64,000 nt of DNA from Rugalucina vietnamica (lineage: Eukaryota; Mollusca; Bivalvia; Lucinida; Lucinidae): assembly GCA_964017185.1 (NCBI GenBank), contig OZ024872.1, forward strand, positions 57,591,817-57,655,816, given 5' to 3'. A model generated the notes under the pieces. The model had not been told where the DNA came from. It ran no database searches and worked only from the letters and a program-made list of their open reading frames with translations. Positions 23,341 to 51,100 of this stretch are shown piece by piece. The translations under genes were made by a program, and so were the position numbers. How positions within the stretch are numbered: position 1 is the stretch's first letter; the number at the start of each line of letters is the position of its first letter.

Positions 23341-23513
23341 CATTCACCATTTTTGCATTATCGACTGGTTTCCTGCTTACATAAAAATCAATATTGGAAA
23401 AACAGGTAACCAGAACCCCCTGACCTCAAAGGTCAGGGCGGTTCTGGTTACCTGTTTTTCCAATATTGATTTTTCTAAAGCTGGGAGCCAGCGGATAATG
23501 CAAAAATGGTGAA
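23341..23513. repeat. Foldback element (copy 2)
   Basis: Counterpart of 19375-19547, with two substitutions in the right arm region. Confidence 0.88.
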
Positions 23514-23912
23514 TAGACGGAATATTTCCATCGGTATTCCGTTAGACCTCTCCTCACGGGAGAGGAGCGAGGTCACGAAGTGTATCGGAGTGCAGGTTAG
23601 CCAGCTGATCTATGTTACTCAGTCTCGGACGACACAGGTACATAAGCACACAGTTCGATAATACTTGGTTATCCGAGAACTATAAGGGAAGAAGAAGAAG
23701 TAAGGCCAAGTAAGGGAGTAGTGTTTTAGTTAACGGCTAGGTTTGTAACTAGGAACTAGACATATGAAAAAGTCAGTATGACTGACATCCTTAAAAAAAC
23801 TAAAATGGGAATCCCTGCAGAAAAGAAGGAAGGATAATAGAATTATATTGCTTTACAAAGGTCTAAAAGGGAGAGCAAAAATACCCACGGATGACCTTAT
23901 CCCCAAAAATAG

Positions 23913-24279
23913 TTTCCAAAAATAGCAAGAACAGTTTCCGTTTTGAGTCTGCCCGAGTGTGGAACAGCCTCCCTAATGAAATCAGATGTGCAAAAAACTT
24001 CAAAGAATTCAAAGGGCTGATCCACACTTGGTCAGGCCCAAAATGTAAGTGTTCAATGTGCCAATTGTAGTTGTTTTCTGTGTTTTTTCCCTGCATCTGT
24101 TTTAGTTAATATTCTTACATGTATTCCGTATGTATTTTTCTTTTTGTGTTTTCTTGAGATCATGTATTTGTTTTACTGCTATATACCCATTTCAAATATC
24201 TTTTACACCTTCTCGGCAACTTTTAATTCTTTGGAAATTTTCGTTTTCGAAACAAGGCTCCCACAGGTCTTGTTTGTTT

Positions 24280-24321
<42 letters not shown>

Positions 24322-24770
24322 CGGCCTAAGTTTTTGCTTCAAGGGTGTTTGTTTGTATTTATATAATTATTTTTTACTTAGGAACTTTGTTAATGCTGTT
24401 TGTCCTTCCTGTGCTCATGTAGACTGCCCATGCAGCAAGGAAGGGCATCAGCTTTTAGTACCTTTTTCACGTTTTTGTCCATGTAAATCTGTGTGCTAAA
24501 CTTGCTTGTTTTATTTGCTCTGCATGCTAACTAAATGCTTTGTGTGATATATGTATGTTTGCTTTGATTTATTTTATGCTATTGCATGTGCTTTAAATTC
24601 TGCTTTAGTTGACATAATGTATGTGCTCATTAATCTCTTAATCATTGCAGCCTTTTATATTTTTGTTGTTCTACTTATGTTTGTCGGAAAATAGCTCTAA
24701 GAGCTAATGTTGTTTGTTATATGAAAACCGACGTAAAATAAAATTTCTTGTATCTTGTATCTTGTATCTA
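23913..24770 (+). mobile_element. LINE family B, 5'-truncated insertion (copy 2)
   Basis: Counterpart of 19947-20802. The T-run is two bases longer here. It ends in (TTGTATC)n and TAG. Confidence 0.85.
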
Positions 24771-24870
24771 GGCGTTGTAGGAATCAACACTCCTTGGCAT
24801 TTCAGAACCTTCAGCAAGTACAAATGCCTATTTACACAGTTTTTTTTCCCCAGACTATCAGAGATTTCTT

Positions 24871-25450
24871 TCTTTCTTTCCTTTGAGACGAAATCTGTTT
24901 TCTTGCCCCCAAGATGTGAGAGAAGCTGCCTATAAAGGTCTGGTGAGACCTATTCTTGAATATGGTAGCTCAGTTTGGGACCCTCATTATGAAGGTTTGA
25001 TAGATGATTTGGAGAAGGTGCAAAAGCGTGCGGCTAGGTTTGTAACTAGGAACTATACATATGAAAAAGGTAGTATGACTGGCATCCTTAAAAAACTAAA
25101 ATGGGAATCCCTGCAGAAAAGAAGGAAGGATAATAGAATTATATTACTTTACAAAGGTCTAAAAGGGAGAGCAAAAATACCCACGGATGACCTTATCCCC
25201 AAAAATAGGCGTTGTAGGAATCAACACTCCTTGGCATTTCAGATACCTTCAGCAAGTACAAATGCCTATTTACACAGTTTCTTCCCCCAGACCATTAGAG
25301 ATTGGAATGAACTCCCTGATTCTCTGATCTCCTCTGCTGAATTGTCAGATGATTGTGTGTCTAAATTTACTTCTCTTGTGAGAGCTCGGGACTAATCCCC
25401 TCCGGTCAAGCCCCATCCCCCCTGGTGTAGTATTGTCAGTTTGACGTTTC
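24871..25450 (+). mobile_element. LINE family A 3' end (copy 2)
   Basis: Counterpart of 20903-21480, with an uninterrupted C-terminal frame of about 170 residues. The 3' tail (TCAGAA)n directly faces an inverted copy beginning at 25478. Confidence 0.88.
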
Positions 25451-25477
25451 ACCAGTATCAGAATCAGAATCAGAATA

Positions 25478-25893
25478 GTTTACTGGTGAAACGTCAAACT
25501 GACAATACTACACCAGGGGGGGATGGGGCTTGACCGGAGGGGATTAGTCCCGAGCTCTCACAAGAGAAGTAAATTTAGACACACAATCATCTGACATTTC
25601 AGCAGAGGAGATCAGAGAATCAGGGAGTTCATTCCAATCTCTAATGGTCTGGGGGAAGAAACTGTGTAAATAGGCATTTGTACTTGCTGAAGGTATCTGA
25701 AATGCCAAGGAGTGTTGATTCCTACAACGCCTATTTTTGGGGATAAGGTCATCCGTGGGTATTTTTGCTCTCCCTTTTAGACCTTTGTAAAGTAATATAA
25801 TTCTATTATCCTTCCTTCTTTTCTGCAGGGATTCCCATTTTAGTTTTTTAAGGATGCCAGTCATACTACCTTTTTCATATGTATAGTTCCCAG
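25478..25893 (-). mobile_element. LINE family A 3' end, inverted (tail-to-tail with the plus copy)
   Basis: Minus strand: MTGILKKLKWESLQKRRKDN through VSKFTSLVRARD and a stop, then the same 3' UTR. Together with 25064-25450 it makes an inverted repeat with arms near 400 bp and a spacer of about 30 bp. Confidence 0.88.
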
Positions 25894-26129
25894 TAAACTA
25901 TTCTGATTCTGATTCTGATTCTTTCTTTACATAATGCCATACGCCCTCGCGGACATTCTAGGCATGTTGCGCTGTCGAAAAAGTCCAAGTATGTTAATAG
26001 GATGAGGCTAAAAGCTAAAAAAAGTGTGACAGTGAGGGAAAAGAGTGTGATAGTGAGGGGATGATAGATGATAGGTTAAAATAGTTAAGAATAGCTAAAA
26101 GCAGGTTAAAAGCAAACTATACTTGGGAT

Positions 26130-26310
26130 CTAAGGTTTGGAATGCTCCCTGATTCTCTGATCTCCTCTGCCGAATTGTCAGATGATTGTGTGTCTAAATT
26201 TACTTCTCTTGTGAGAGCTCGGGACTAATCCCCTCCGGTCAAGTCCCATCCCCCCTGGTGTGGTATTGTCAGTTTGACGTTTCACCAGTAAACTATTCTG
26301 ATTCTGATTA
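26130..26310 (+). mobile_element. LINE family A solo 3' end upstream of TOMM20
   Basis: The last codons of ORF2 (DSLISSAELSDDCVSKF-like), TAATCCCCTCCGGTCAAG, TTTGACGTTTCACCAGT and the (TTCTGA)n tail. It ends 110 bp before the TOMM20 start codon, so it probably lies in the promoter or 5' UTR. Confidence 0.85.
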
Positions 26311-26383
26311 ACATCGACCCGATCGAAATGACCTGATCGAAATCATACATTTCGGTATTTCGATACGGTTCAGTATCTCGTAA

Positions 26384-43018
<16,635 letters not shown>

Positions 43019-43159
43019 ACAATCACACAATCTAGGGGCTTTTAACTAGTGTAAACAAATTGATAATCTTGTGAAAAGGGGTCTTCCTTAACTCAGGGTC
43101 AGTCTTGGAACAGAATTTCTTGAGTTAAAATTGTAAAAATAATCTGGATAGTGATAAAA

Positions 43160-43382
43160 GCTATGCCATGGGAAAACTGGTGTTTTGCCTATGTGAAAAC
43201 AAAGATGTAGATCAGCTTGCAGTAACTGCAGAGATCAACAGGAACTTTGTTTTGCTACACAGAAAGTACAATTCCTCTTCTACTTATATTTAAAATTAAA
43301 TTTCAAGTTTCTAGCCTTATTCTGTGGCACTTCAGACCAGGTTGGAATCCATGTTGACTGTTTTTCTTGCCTCTTGGCCCAT
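43160..43382 (+). mobile_element. MITE-1 copy, diverged
   Basis: GCCATGGGAAAACTGG, GTGAAAACAAAGATG, AATTTCAAGTTTCTAGCC, TTTTTCTTGCCTCTTGGCCC. Confidence 0.7.
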
Positions 43383-43481
43383 ATCTCCTTGATTATCCTA
43401 TCCAGTTCTATACTTGCAATAGAACAATTTTAAGTGTTGATCTATAATTTCAAGCCTGTCTTGGCTTAACCTGATTATATA

Positions 43482-43700
43482 TGAGCCTTCGCACAAGAAA
43501 ACCAACAATCTGGGTTTCCTACCAGACCCAACACAAACCAGGCTGTACAACTACAGGAAATAGCTACAGGTTTGAAATTTCAGAGTTTGGAGAGAAGAAA
43601 CATTGTACTATTATACTATCTGTGCAGCAAAAACAAGGGCGCTGATCTGCCCCTTCGTTTTCGCAAATGCAGATAGTTGGTTTTCTGATACGGTGGCTCA
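43482..43700 (-). mobile_element. MITE-1 copy, reverse, palindrome reduced
   Basis: TGAGCCTTCGCACAAGAAAA, ACACAAACCAGGCTGTAC, TTTGAAATTTCAGAG, CGTTTTCGCAAATGCAGATA, GGTGGCTCA. Confidence 0.85.
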
Positions 43701-43934
43701 TATTACACATTATTGTAGACAAGTACCTTGTCTTATTGCTGATCTGGGTATTTGATTTTTTACTGCAGATGGAGCAAAAATTGAACCCATCTTACAGGTA
43801 GCCCATGAAATGAAAGATGAATCAGATTCTGATTGTAATATTTTCCTTCCTTAGATTAGCACTTAACATACAAAATAAATAGGACAGCATTATTGTCCAT
43901 ATTTCCAAACCATATGCTACACCATGGGATCATA

Positions 43935-44150
43935 TGAGCCACGTCATGAGAAAACTGGTCTTCTGGGTTTCTGACCAGGTCTGACACATCCTGGAGAAGC
44001 TTGAAATCTCGGATTTAAAAAGAAGAGGCATTGTGCTATCTGCACAGCTGATTTGCGCCTTTGCTTTCGAATCTATAGGCAGAAACAGCTGATCTGCACC
44101 TTTGTTTTCGCATCTATAGGCAAAATACAGTTTTCTCATGACGCGGCTCG
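43935..44150 (-). mobile_element. MITE-1 copy, reverse
   Basis: TGAGCCACGTCATGAGAAAA, a palindrome region rearranged with two copies of GCTGATYTGCRCCTTTG, and the end CTCATGACGCGGCTC. Confidence 0.85.
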
Positions 44151-44383
44151 TATGATCCTTTGTCCATATGACCTTCGCAGTTAAGTGGGTCCTAAACAGA
44201 AATACATGTACCGCCACCTTCATGACTCTTAATCACACTATATCCACATCATTTGAAAATATATTAGACTAAATGATATTTGGAATACATGTACTTACTA
44301 TATGTGTCAGTTTTATTAAAGAGATCTTAGTAAAAATGAATTTGTATAAGTTAGTGTGATCATTGATTACCAACAAGAACACT

Positions 44384-44632
44384 CCTGGCCCCGAGGTTAT
44401 AAAACTTTTTTCATGCTCAGCTCAGCTGAGACTAAAATTTATCCTGCTCATAAATGTTAAAATGCCAACAATTGATGGCATTTTAACATTTATTAGCAGG
44501 ATAAATTACAGACTTTGGCAATCTTACCCTGAAATTTCAACCAATTTTGGTTATTTTAGTAATTATTAGCAGTTGAAATTTCATGCTCAACTGAGTTGAG
44601 CATGAAAAAAGTTTTATAACCTCTGGTCCTGG
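44384..44632. mobile_element. MITE-2 full-length copy
   Basis: 249 bp. CCTGGCCCCGAGGTTATAAA on the left, TTTATAACCTCTGGTCCTGG on the right. The internal palindrome is GTTAAAATGCCAACAATTGA...CATTTTAACATTTAT. No ORF. Confidence 0.88.
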
Positions 44633-44689
44633 TCATAGTGAAATAGAGTATGTTTAATGACTAAGGTACTGGTCTGTATAAAAGCCTGT

Positions 44690-44940
44690 TCGGCATAGTG
44701 GACTGGTTAAGCCAGTTGAGGTCTGCACTTTTCCCAGCATAGATAGTTTCAGCAGCACTTTAAGCAACATGTCTTTGTGGCTATCTACCAGGTCTATCTA
44801 GGATGTGGATTGTAACTCTGCTCACTGGCTCTTAAGTTGTTTCTTATGCAAAACACATTAACTTCTCATGGTATTGGCTAATCCCCAAGAAGCAGTGGCT
44901 CAAACCACAATTCAAATAAATAAGCAAACAAACTGGGGCT
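44690..44940 (+). mobile_element. SINE-like remnant
   Basis: CATTAACTTCTCATGGTATT and an end AAATAAATAAGCAAACAAAC; the head (GCATAGTGGACTGGTTAAGC) is A-box-like. Boundaries are uncertain. Confidence 0.5.
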
Positions 44941-45076
44941 GTGTAGTCTGGGAGCTTGCAGTTTCTGTTACAAGTCTTGCACATTCTTCCAAAAGATGTA
45001 CCGTAGCTACTGTTGGGCACTGTGAACTGGTTAACTGCATAGACAAAGCCTGCCAAATAGCCATGTGATTTAAATT

Positions 45077-45417
45077 ACCGTATTCGTTCTAATTAGCGCA
45101 CAGTGCACTTAACTTTTCAAAATATCTGTTTATGTAACTAAGTATGGTTCGAATTAGCGCACACTACAAACGAGAATAACATATAAATACTGAAATAACC
45201 ATGTCATAAATATCAATGATGATGTCATTTAAGTGTTTCACTCGTTTCAAAATAGATTTTAATCATTTAGGGTTAGGTTTTGATAAAGTATTTATATGTA
45301 AAATTGGTGTAAAATATCAATATGCTAGTCGAGCAGTGTGCACTTCTGCACATTTTTCGGAAACAACCAGGGTGTGCGCTTATTGGAGCATGTGCGCTAA
45401 TTAGAACTAATACGGTA
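45077..45417. mobile_element. 340-bp MITE with TA flanks
   Basis: The left end CCGTATTCGTTCTAATTAGC and right end GCTAATTAGAACTAATACGG differ at one base. TA lies on both sides. Two more internal TTAGCGCACA motifs. No ORF. Confidence 0.85.
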
Positions 45418-45659
45418 TACATACATGACCTCAGTTGTTTTTTCCATGTTTGTAAAGCCTGAAAATCCTAGTCTTAGTCGGGTTTTAGATGGTAGAGGTA
45501 CAGCTGACATTTTAGCTGTACATGTATATAAGCATGATACACAAAGTTACTGGCTTCCAAAAACTTGAAAAAAAAAAGGATCTTTACAACGTACCGAATT
45601 GAGTTTCATGCCATCTATATCAGTATCATGTTCTTTATTTCACACATTTGTTGATAATT

Positions 45660-45875
45660 AGGGGGAGCTTGGTTTCCTAGTGGTAGAGCATTGGACTTTG
45701 AATTTAGAGTTTCTGGGTTAAACCCCACTGGCACCAGGTTGTGTCCTTGAGGAAGACACATTAACTACCCAGAGTGCTTGTAAATACCCAGAATGTGTTC
45801 ACCTCTAACCAGTTGTGACTTAAAAATTGTTGACTGTGATGTTAAACCTCAGATCAAACAAACAAAAACAAAATA
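45660..45875 (+). mobile_element. SINE, tRNA-derived
   Basis: TTTCCTAGTGGTAGAGC (A box), TTTCTGGGTTAAACCCCA (B box region), GTTGTGTCCTTGAGGAAGAC, TTGTTGACTGTGATGTTAAA and an AAACAAACAAAAACAAAA tail. Confidence 0.8.
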
Positions 45876-45949
45876 TTTAATTAGTCGACGGCCTAACATC
45901 AAATTGTATATGTTCTGTGTTTTTGTCATTTTGCACAGATTGGTTGTGA

Positions 45950-46020
45950 TCAGTCATTGCTAGATTCTGTTGATTCTTTTGCTGTTTTTGGAGCATTATT
46001 CAAAACATTTTGTGCTGCTA
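45950..46020 (-). pseudogene. Orphan fragment of the macrodomain-gene exon K repeat
   Basis: Closely matches the exon K sequence coding for ILKFSKTAKESTESS (AAACAGCAAAAGAATC), but with stops in frame. It lies beyond the MITE-1 copy that cuts exon K. Confidence 0.65.
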
Positions 46021-46059
46021 CATATTACCTTTTGTTACTGTTAATTCAGATCTTTCACA

Positions 46060-46277
46060 TTTCAGCCGGGTCATGAGAAAACCAGATTTTGCAAAAACAA
46101 AGCCGCAGATCAGCTGTGCAGTAACTGCACAGCTGATCAGTGCCTTTGTTTTCGCTACACGGATAGTACGAATTCTCTTATTCCTAAATCCAAAATTCCA
46201 AGGTCCTAGCCTGCTTCTGTGACTGTACAGTTTGGTTTGTGTCAGACCAAAGCCCGTTTTTCTTGCGACATGGCTCA
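46060..46277 (+). mobile_element. MITE-1 copy supplying a stop codon to exon K
   Basis: Right end GCGACATGGCTCA at 46265-46277. Read on the minus strand its first three bases are TGA, the stop of the exon K frame. The left end is eroded (TTTCAGCCGGGTCATGAG). Confidence 0.85.
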
Positions 46278-46942
46278 TTTGTCACTACTTTGTTGGCTAG
46301 GAATGTTGTATTCTTTAGGTCTGACAATGTTAGTTCCTGTACTGTTTGTAAAGGTCACAAAACTATTAGCCAACTCACTTATATCATTTCCTAAGGCTTT
46401 TTCCTGTCCAACCCTTGGAATTTCTTCAGAGTCTAAGCTAGATTCTGTAGATTCTTTTGCTGTTTTTGAAAACTTTAAAATGTTTCGTGTTGCTGGGTTT
46501 CTGTGTCTATCTGTAGTTAAATTGGTTGTTTCCAAAGCATCGCCAGTACTTTGTTGACGGGGACTGTTGTACTCTTTAGGCCTAACAGTATCTGTTTCTA
46601 TAGTACTAAAATCAATACTCTTAGTAAAAGACACAAAACTATTAGGGGAATCACTAGTATCATCCCATACAACAATTTCTTGTACATCTGTTTCTGGCCT
46701 CTTAGCATCTGTTCGAGTATAAATATGACCTCTACCAGTGGTACCAGTTTGTTTAGCTTTAAAATCTATTTTAAAGCTATTGTTTTCTGATCTGGTTTCA
46801 GTTTTAATAGTAGTATTTTCTGGAGTGCTCATCGACAATGCATTGAGGGTAGAGAAATGATAAGAATTCTCCACGGAATGAAAGTCACTGTGTTCTGTTG
46901 GTTGTTTATGAAATCTGGGATTGGGATTGTAGCCAACTGCAC
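46275..46942 (-). CDS. Macrodomain gene, alternative terminal exon K
   Basis: 668 nt after the acceptor TATTATTCAG at 46943. It opens with GT, so it can follow exon I (phase 1) to give GAVGYNPNPRFHKQP. The remaining ~220 residues are Ser/Thr/Asn-rich and probably disordered. A segment (NSFVSFTKS...VRPKEYNSPRQQS) recurs near the C-terminus as NSFVTFTNS...VRPKEYNIPSQQS. The stop lies in a MITE. Whether it is used in place of exon J, or at all, is unknown. Confidence 0.6.
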
Positions 46943-47003
46943 CTGAATAATATAAAGAGCAAACATTAACTCATATAAGCCTAGCGTCCCTTTTATGGGA
47001 CAT

Positions 47004-47076
47004 TGGCAAACAGAATAGCCCCAGATGTGACGCCGCAGAACGCGTCGTCCCATCTGGGGCTATTCTGTTTGCTAAG
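47004..47076. repeat. Palindromic hairpin, 25-bp arms
   Basis: TTGGCAAACAGAATAGCCCC plus AGATG on the left, exactly mirrored on the right, with a CG-rich loop of about 23 bp (GACGCCGCAGAACGCGTCG). It lies between exons J and K. Confidence 0.9.
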
Positions 47077-47514
47077 AAAATTGATCACTCCTGAAGCCTC
47101 CAAAAATGAAAGTGGACTCATCCAAATGATAATGATACGATGGGAAAATCCATTCGTCAAATATGGGTTAAAGATAATGTAGGCAATCTGAATGAAGTTG
47201 AATTAATTTGATTTATTGGAATTACAGAGTGTTTAAGAACGGTTATGGAAAACTGCAAACAGTGTCACAATTAAACATCATTACTATATATCAGGGCCTT
47301 GGAATGCCCAAAACCTTGAATCCAAATGAGATTATGTTGAAAACTCAAAATGAGATTTGGATTCAAACTTAAACATACCTCGGAATTCATTTGGCCTAAG
47401 CTTAATTTTTTTCTTGCAGAGCATTTATTCTCTGGAAAAGAGCTTTTCCTACGAACAAACTATCTTACAATGCATTGGTTATTTCTTTAGAGCAGGACTT
47501 CAGTTGTGATTGTA
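47077..47514. other. Unannotated; probably 3' UTR of exon J
   Basis: Downstream of the exon J stop on the minus strand. No repeat recognised. Confidence 0.4.
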
Positions 47515-48188
47515 TCAGTTCCTAGCCTTTGCTAAATCTGTTACAGTTGTACCTTTATCATAATTCTGTTCAAGAAAGTTACCTAATAAATGCCCTGTAC
47601 TGTCCTTTTCAGAATGGAATACAGGCCATCGGTTTAACAGTTCCTTTGGCTTTATCATGTGGGTGTCAGCCAGATTGTTATCATGGTCACATGGTATCTC
47701 CATAGCAACTGTCAGCTGGAGTTGTTTACATGGCCATAAACCATGTTGGTCTTGCCATGCAGATTTCTCACACCTTAGATACTTCTGAAAGGAGGTCACA
47801 TTTTCAAAATATGTATCCAAGTAATCCATTATTGTAGAGCTCAGTCTGATTTTAATGTCGTCACTAATTTCATTATTTTCATGACTAAATTTCAAAACTT
47901 GAACTTCTATCAAGTTCATTTGCTTGTTATGTAGGATAATGCACCGGTACACCTTGTCTGTTGTCAATGAAAGTACAGCACAGTTGCAGTAGCGCTCTAT
48001 TCCAGAATCCATGCGACATAACTCTGTATGACAATGATTCACTAGACTATGGAAATGATGGCTGATTTTATTACAGGCTTTTGCGTCATATTTAAGGCAG
48101 AAGATGTGTGTCCTGTGTATCCAAGCTGGGGGGTTTAGGGTGGTGTCAGGGACTGGGTCTAATTTCTCCAAGTTTATTCCTGCTGCAT
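47515..48188 (-). CDS. Macrodomain gene exon J (terminal, unknown globular domain)
   Basis: 674 nt, acceptor CAATTTCAG, stop TGA at 47517-47515. Starts with AT after a phase-1 join (DAAGINLEKLDPVPDTT). Cys- and His-rich, with mixed hydrophobic periodicity, so it is probably folded. Confidence 0.85.
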
Positions 48189-51100
48189 CTGAAATTGAAA
48201 TGGTCCTTGTGAAACAAAATTTTATTGGTAAGGTGGTACCTCTGAGCAAGTAAATCAAGACCAGGCTTTTGGCTAGTGTAGCGGCCTAGTAATCTCCCTT
48301 GCTTATGTCACAATAGAAAATACACCTCAAAATCATTTTTGGTATGAAATTTTCTTTCGTGAACAGATTTTTTAATTTTGTGGAACTTTTTTTTTATGAC
48401 TTTTGAAATGTAAATGGAAGTCAATAACTGAATTTGAATCCACTTTTTTTTCTTGAAGACGGTGAAATGAAAAAAAAAAGGTTTTCAAAGGAAAGTAGGA
48501 TTTGAAATTTAGATTATGCCAACATGACATACCTGTGCCTCTTGGGAAACACTGGACCATTTCTTTCATCACTGCTTCGTACTGGCTTGTGTCAACCAAA
48601 CAAAACACAATGTGATTCAACTAGAAGACATAGACATTCTTTATTAGATTTACATTATAGATTAGATTATAGGAAACTTATAATATGAGCCGCGACGCGA
48701 GAAAACCGGTCTTCGGGGTTTCCGACCAGGTCCGACACAAACCGGCCTGTACAGTCCCAGAAGCAGGCTAGAAGCTTGAAATTTCGGATATAAGAAGAAG
48801 AGGAAATGTACTATCCGTGTAGCGAAAACAAAGGCGCTGATCAGCTTCGCGGTTACCGCGAAGCTGATCTGCGCCTTTGTTTTCGCATAGGCAAAAATCC
48901 GGTTTTCTCACGATGCGGCTCATATGTTAAAGAGGTTTGTTTGATCAATTCAGTACAGAACAGGTCATATGATTGTAGGCATGTAAGTTGTACTTGAAAA
49001 GAACTCACCAGCAACTTTTGATTATTGATAAAATAGACCGGGATCAGGGCACTGTTGTACTCAGTTTTACAGCACATGATCTTGATCATTAGTTACTGGC
49101 CAATTGAGCATTCCTAACAAAGCAGACCTTCACTACTGGTACTTTCATGAAGCTTTGGTCATGAAAATATTTCTACGGCCATTCACCTGTCCTGATTCAA
49201 GATCATTTGTCAGTTAGTGGTGACAAAAATGGGCACTAATTACTGGTAATCTGCCGCTGAGATGCCCAGGAACATTGTGGATAACTGACCATCCTGAAAT
49301 GACCTTATTTGTTGACTTGGGATGTAATCAACTAACTCATACTTTTTTTTCTTTTTATTAATTGAGAAATAAGTATATATGTTATCCAACTGGTCTTTTT
49401 CCAGTATACCTTGTGTTCTGCAGTTTCTAGCCACTCTCTAATGGTAGTCACAGCAGTCTTAATGCCATCTTGTAAGTTCACACCTAGAAAATTAGGATAT
49501 TACAGGTCTCATATCTTTTATTTCAGTAAATATTTGTTATAGCAGATTTCAAGAGCTCTTCTAGTTGCAATGAAAACCATCCCCTTTCTGTTTTTAATAT
49601 GGTCATTCTCTTAAAGGTCTCAGTTTGCATTTTATTTGCTAATACTGCAGCTGGTCATGTGCCATGTGGCGGCCCTTAGAAGTCTCCATGTACATCATTC
49701 ATAGTGCAGATTATATTTTCCTTTTGGTCACTCGAGATCATAGGAGGTCACATGAGGATATACATGTACTGAGAAATGCATTTAGGTTCATTTTCTAACT
49801 AACATTTAGAATATTTGGCTCCATTTGGATTGATACTAGTCTTTGTAGTGACTATTTTGTTGAAATTTGCGAAATAACTATTTCATTTTGGCTCCAAGTA
49901 TGAAGGGTCACTGACAAGGCTTTAATTGCTGAAACCGTGGTGTGGCTCATGGTCTTTCTCTAATACTTAAAGGATCCCTGTATGTTTATTTGCAATGAAA
50001 ACATGAGTTACCTCCTTTTCCTGTTCCAAGACAAGGTATAGCCTGAAAGAAAAATAACTTTGCTCATGAATATGTAACCTTTTTAATCTGATGTAAAGTA
50101 AGATTTCAGTCTTTAAATCATATGGTATTTCAACATTTTTTGTAGAATGAATTTTGTCTTAATTTTTTAGTTAATCACAAATAATGTAAGTCCAGCACGG
50201 TAACTTTCTTGTTTCTTACCAGAGATGCTAAATGTTGTTCCTTAGCTATATAGAAACAAGAGAGATAACTCTGCTGCAGGTAGTCTAATCTTTCTTGGTG
50301 CTGTAGGTGGTGTTTGGGATCAGGCCCAGCTGTATGAATCACATCTGAATGGAAAATATTTGAGCCCCATCATGAGAAAAACAGATTTTTACATATGCGA
50401 AAACAAAGCCTCAGATCAGCTGTGCGGTAACTGCACAGCTGATCAGCGCCTTTGTTTTCACTACACAACTAGAACAATACCTCTTCGACTTTTATCCAAA
50501 ATTTCAAGCATCAAGCCTGCTTCTGTGACTGTACAGGCAGGTTTATGTCGGAAACTCCGAAGACCGTTTTTTCTTGCACACCAGACAGAAATTGCCACAC
50601 TTTTTGCCTGGGTGATAAAATTGCATCTCACCCAGGTGTTCTCACCCAGGCTAAAAAAACATGCAAAACCTTGAAATAAACCAGATTTTGGGGGTTGTTG
50701 TGCAAGAAAAAGAATCTAATATGGTGTTCTGTTCTAGATGGAAGTTTCCAACCCTCGGGATGACCGTGCTGAGCGGAACCTAGGCGGAGCCTCGGTTCCG
50801 CTCAGCACGGTCATCCCTTGGGTTGGAAACTTCCATCTAGAACAGAACCCCATATAAGATTCTTATATTCTCGCGTCACGGCTCATTTCATATTACATAT
50901 CTTACTGAGGGTATGAGGTGTTGGATCATTTTACAAAAATAGTGTTTGTTGCTTTTAACAAAATTATTACATGTAGTATCTTAAGATAGATTAATTTTGT
51001 ACAAATCAAAATAGTCTATACAAGGAAAGGGTATATGATATTAATGAAATAAACAGTCAAAGCGAATGTAGAAAATTGAATTGAAAGGGTGATACTTAAT

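Larger units (their letters stand above)
21544..25508. repeat. Tandem 3.97-kb duplication, copy 2
   Basis: Second copy of the block at 17578-21540, separated from it by three bases. It contains the same features at +3966 to +3968. Confidence 0.95.
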
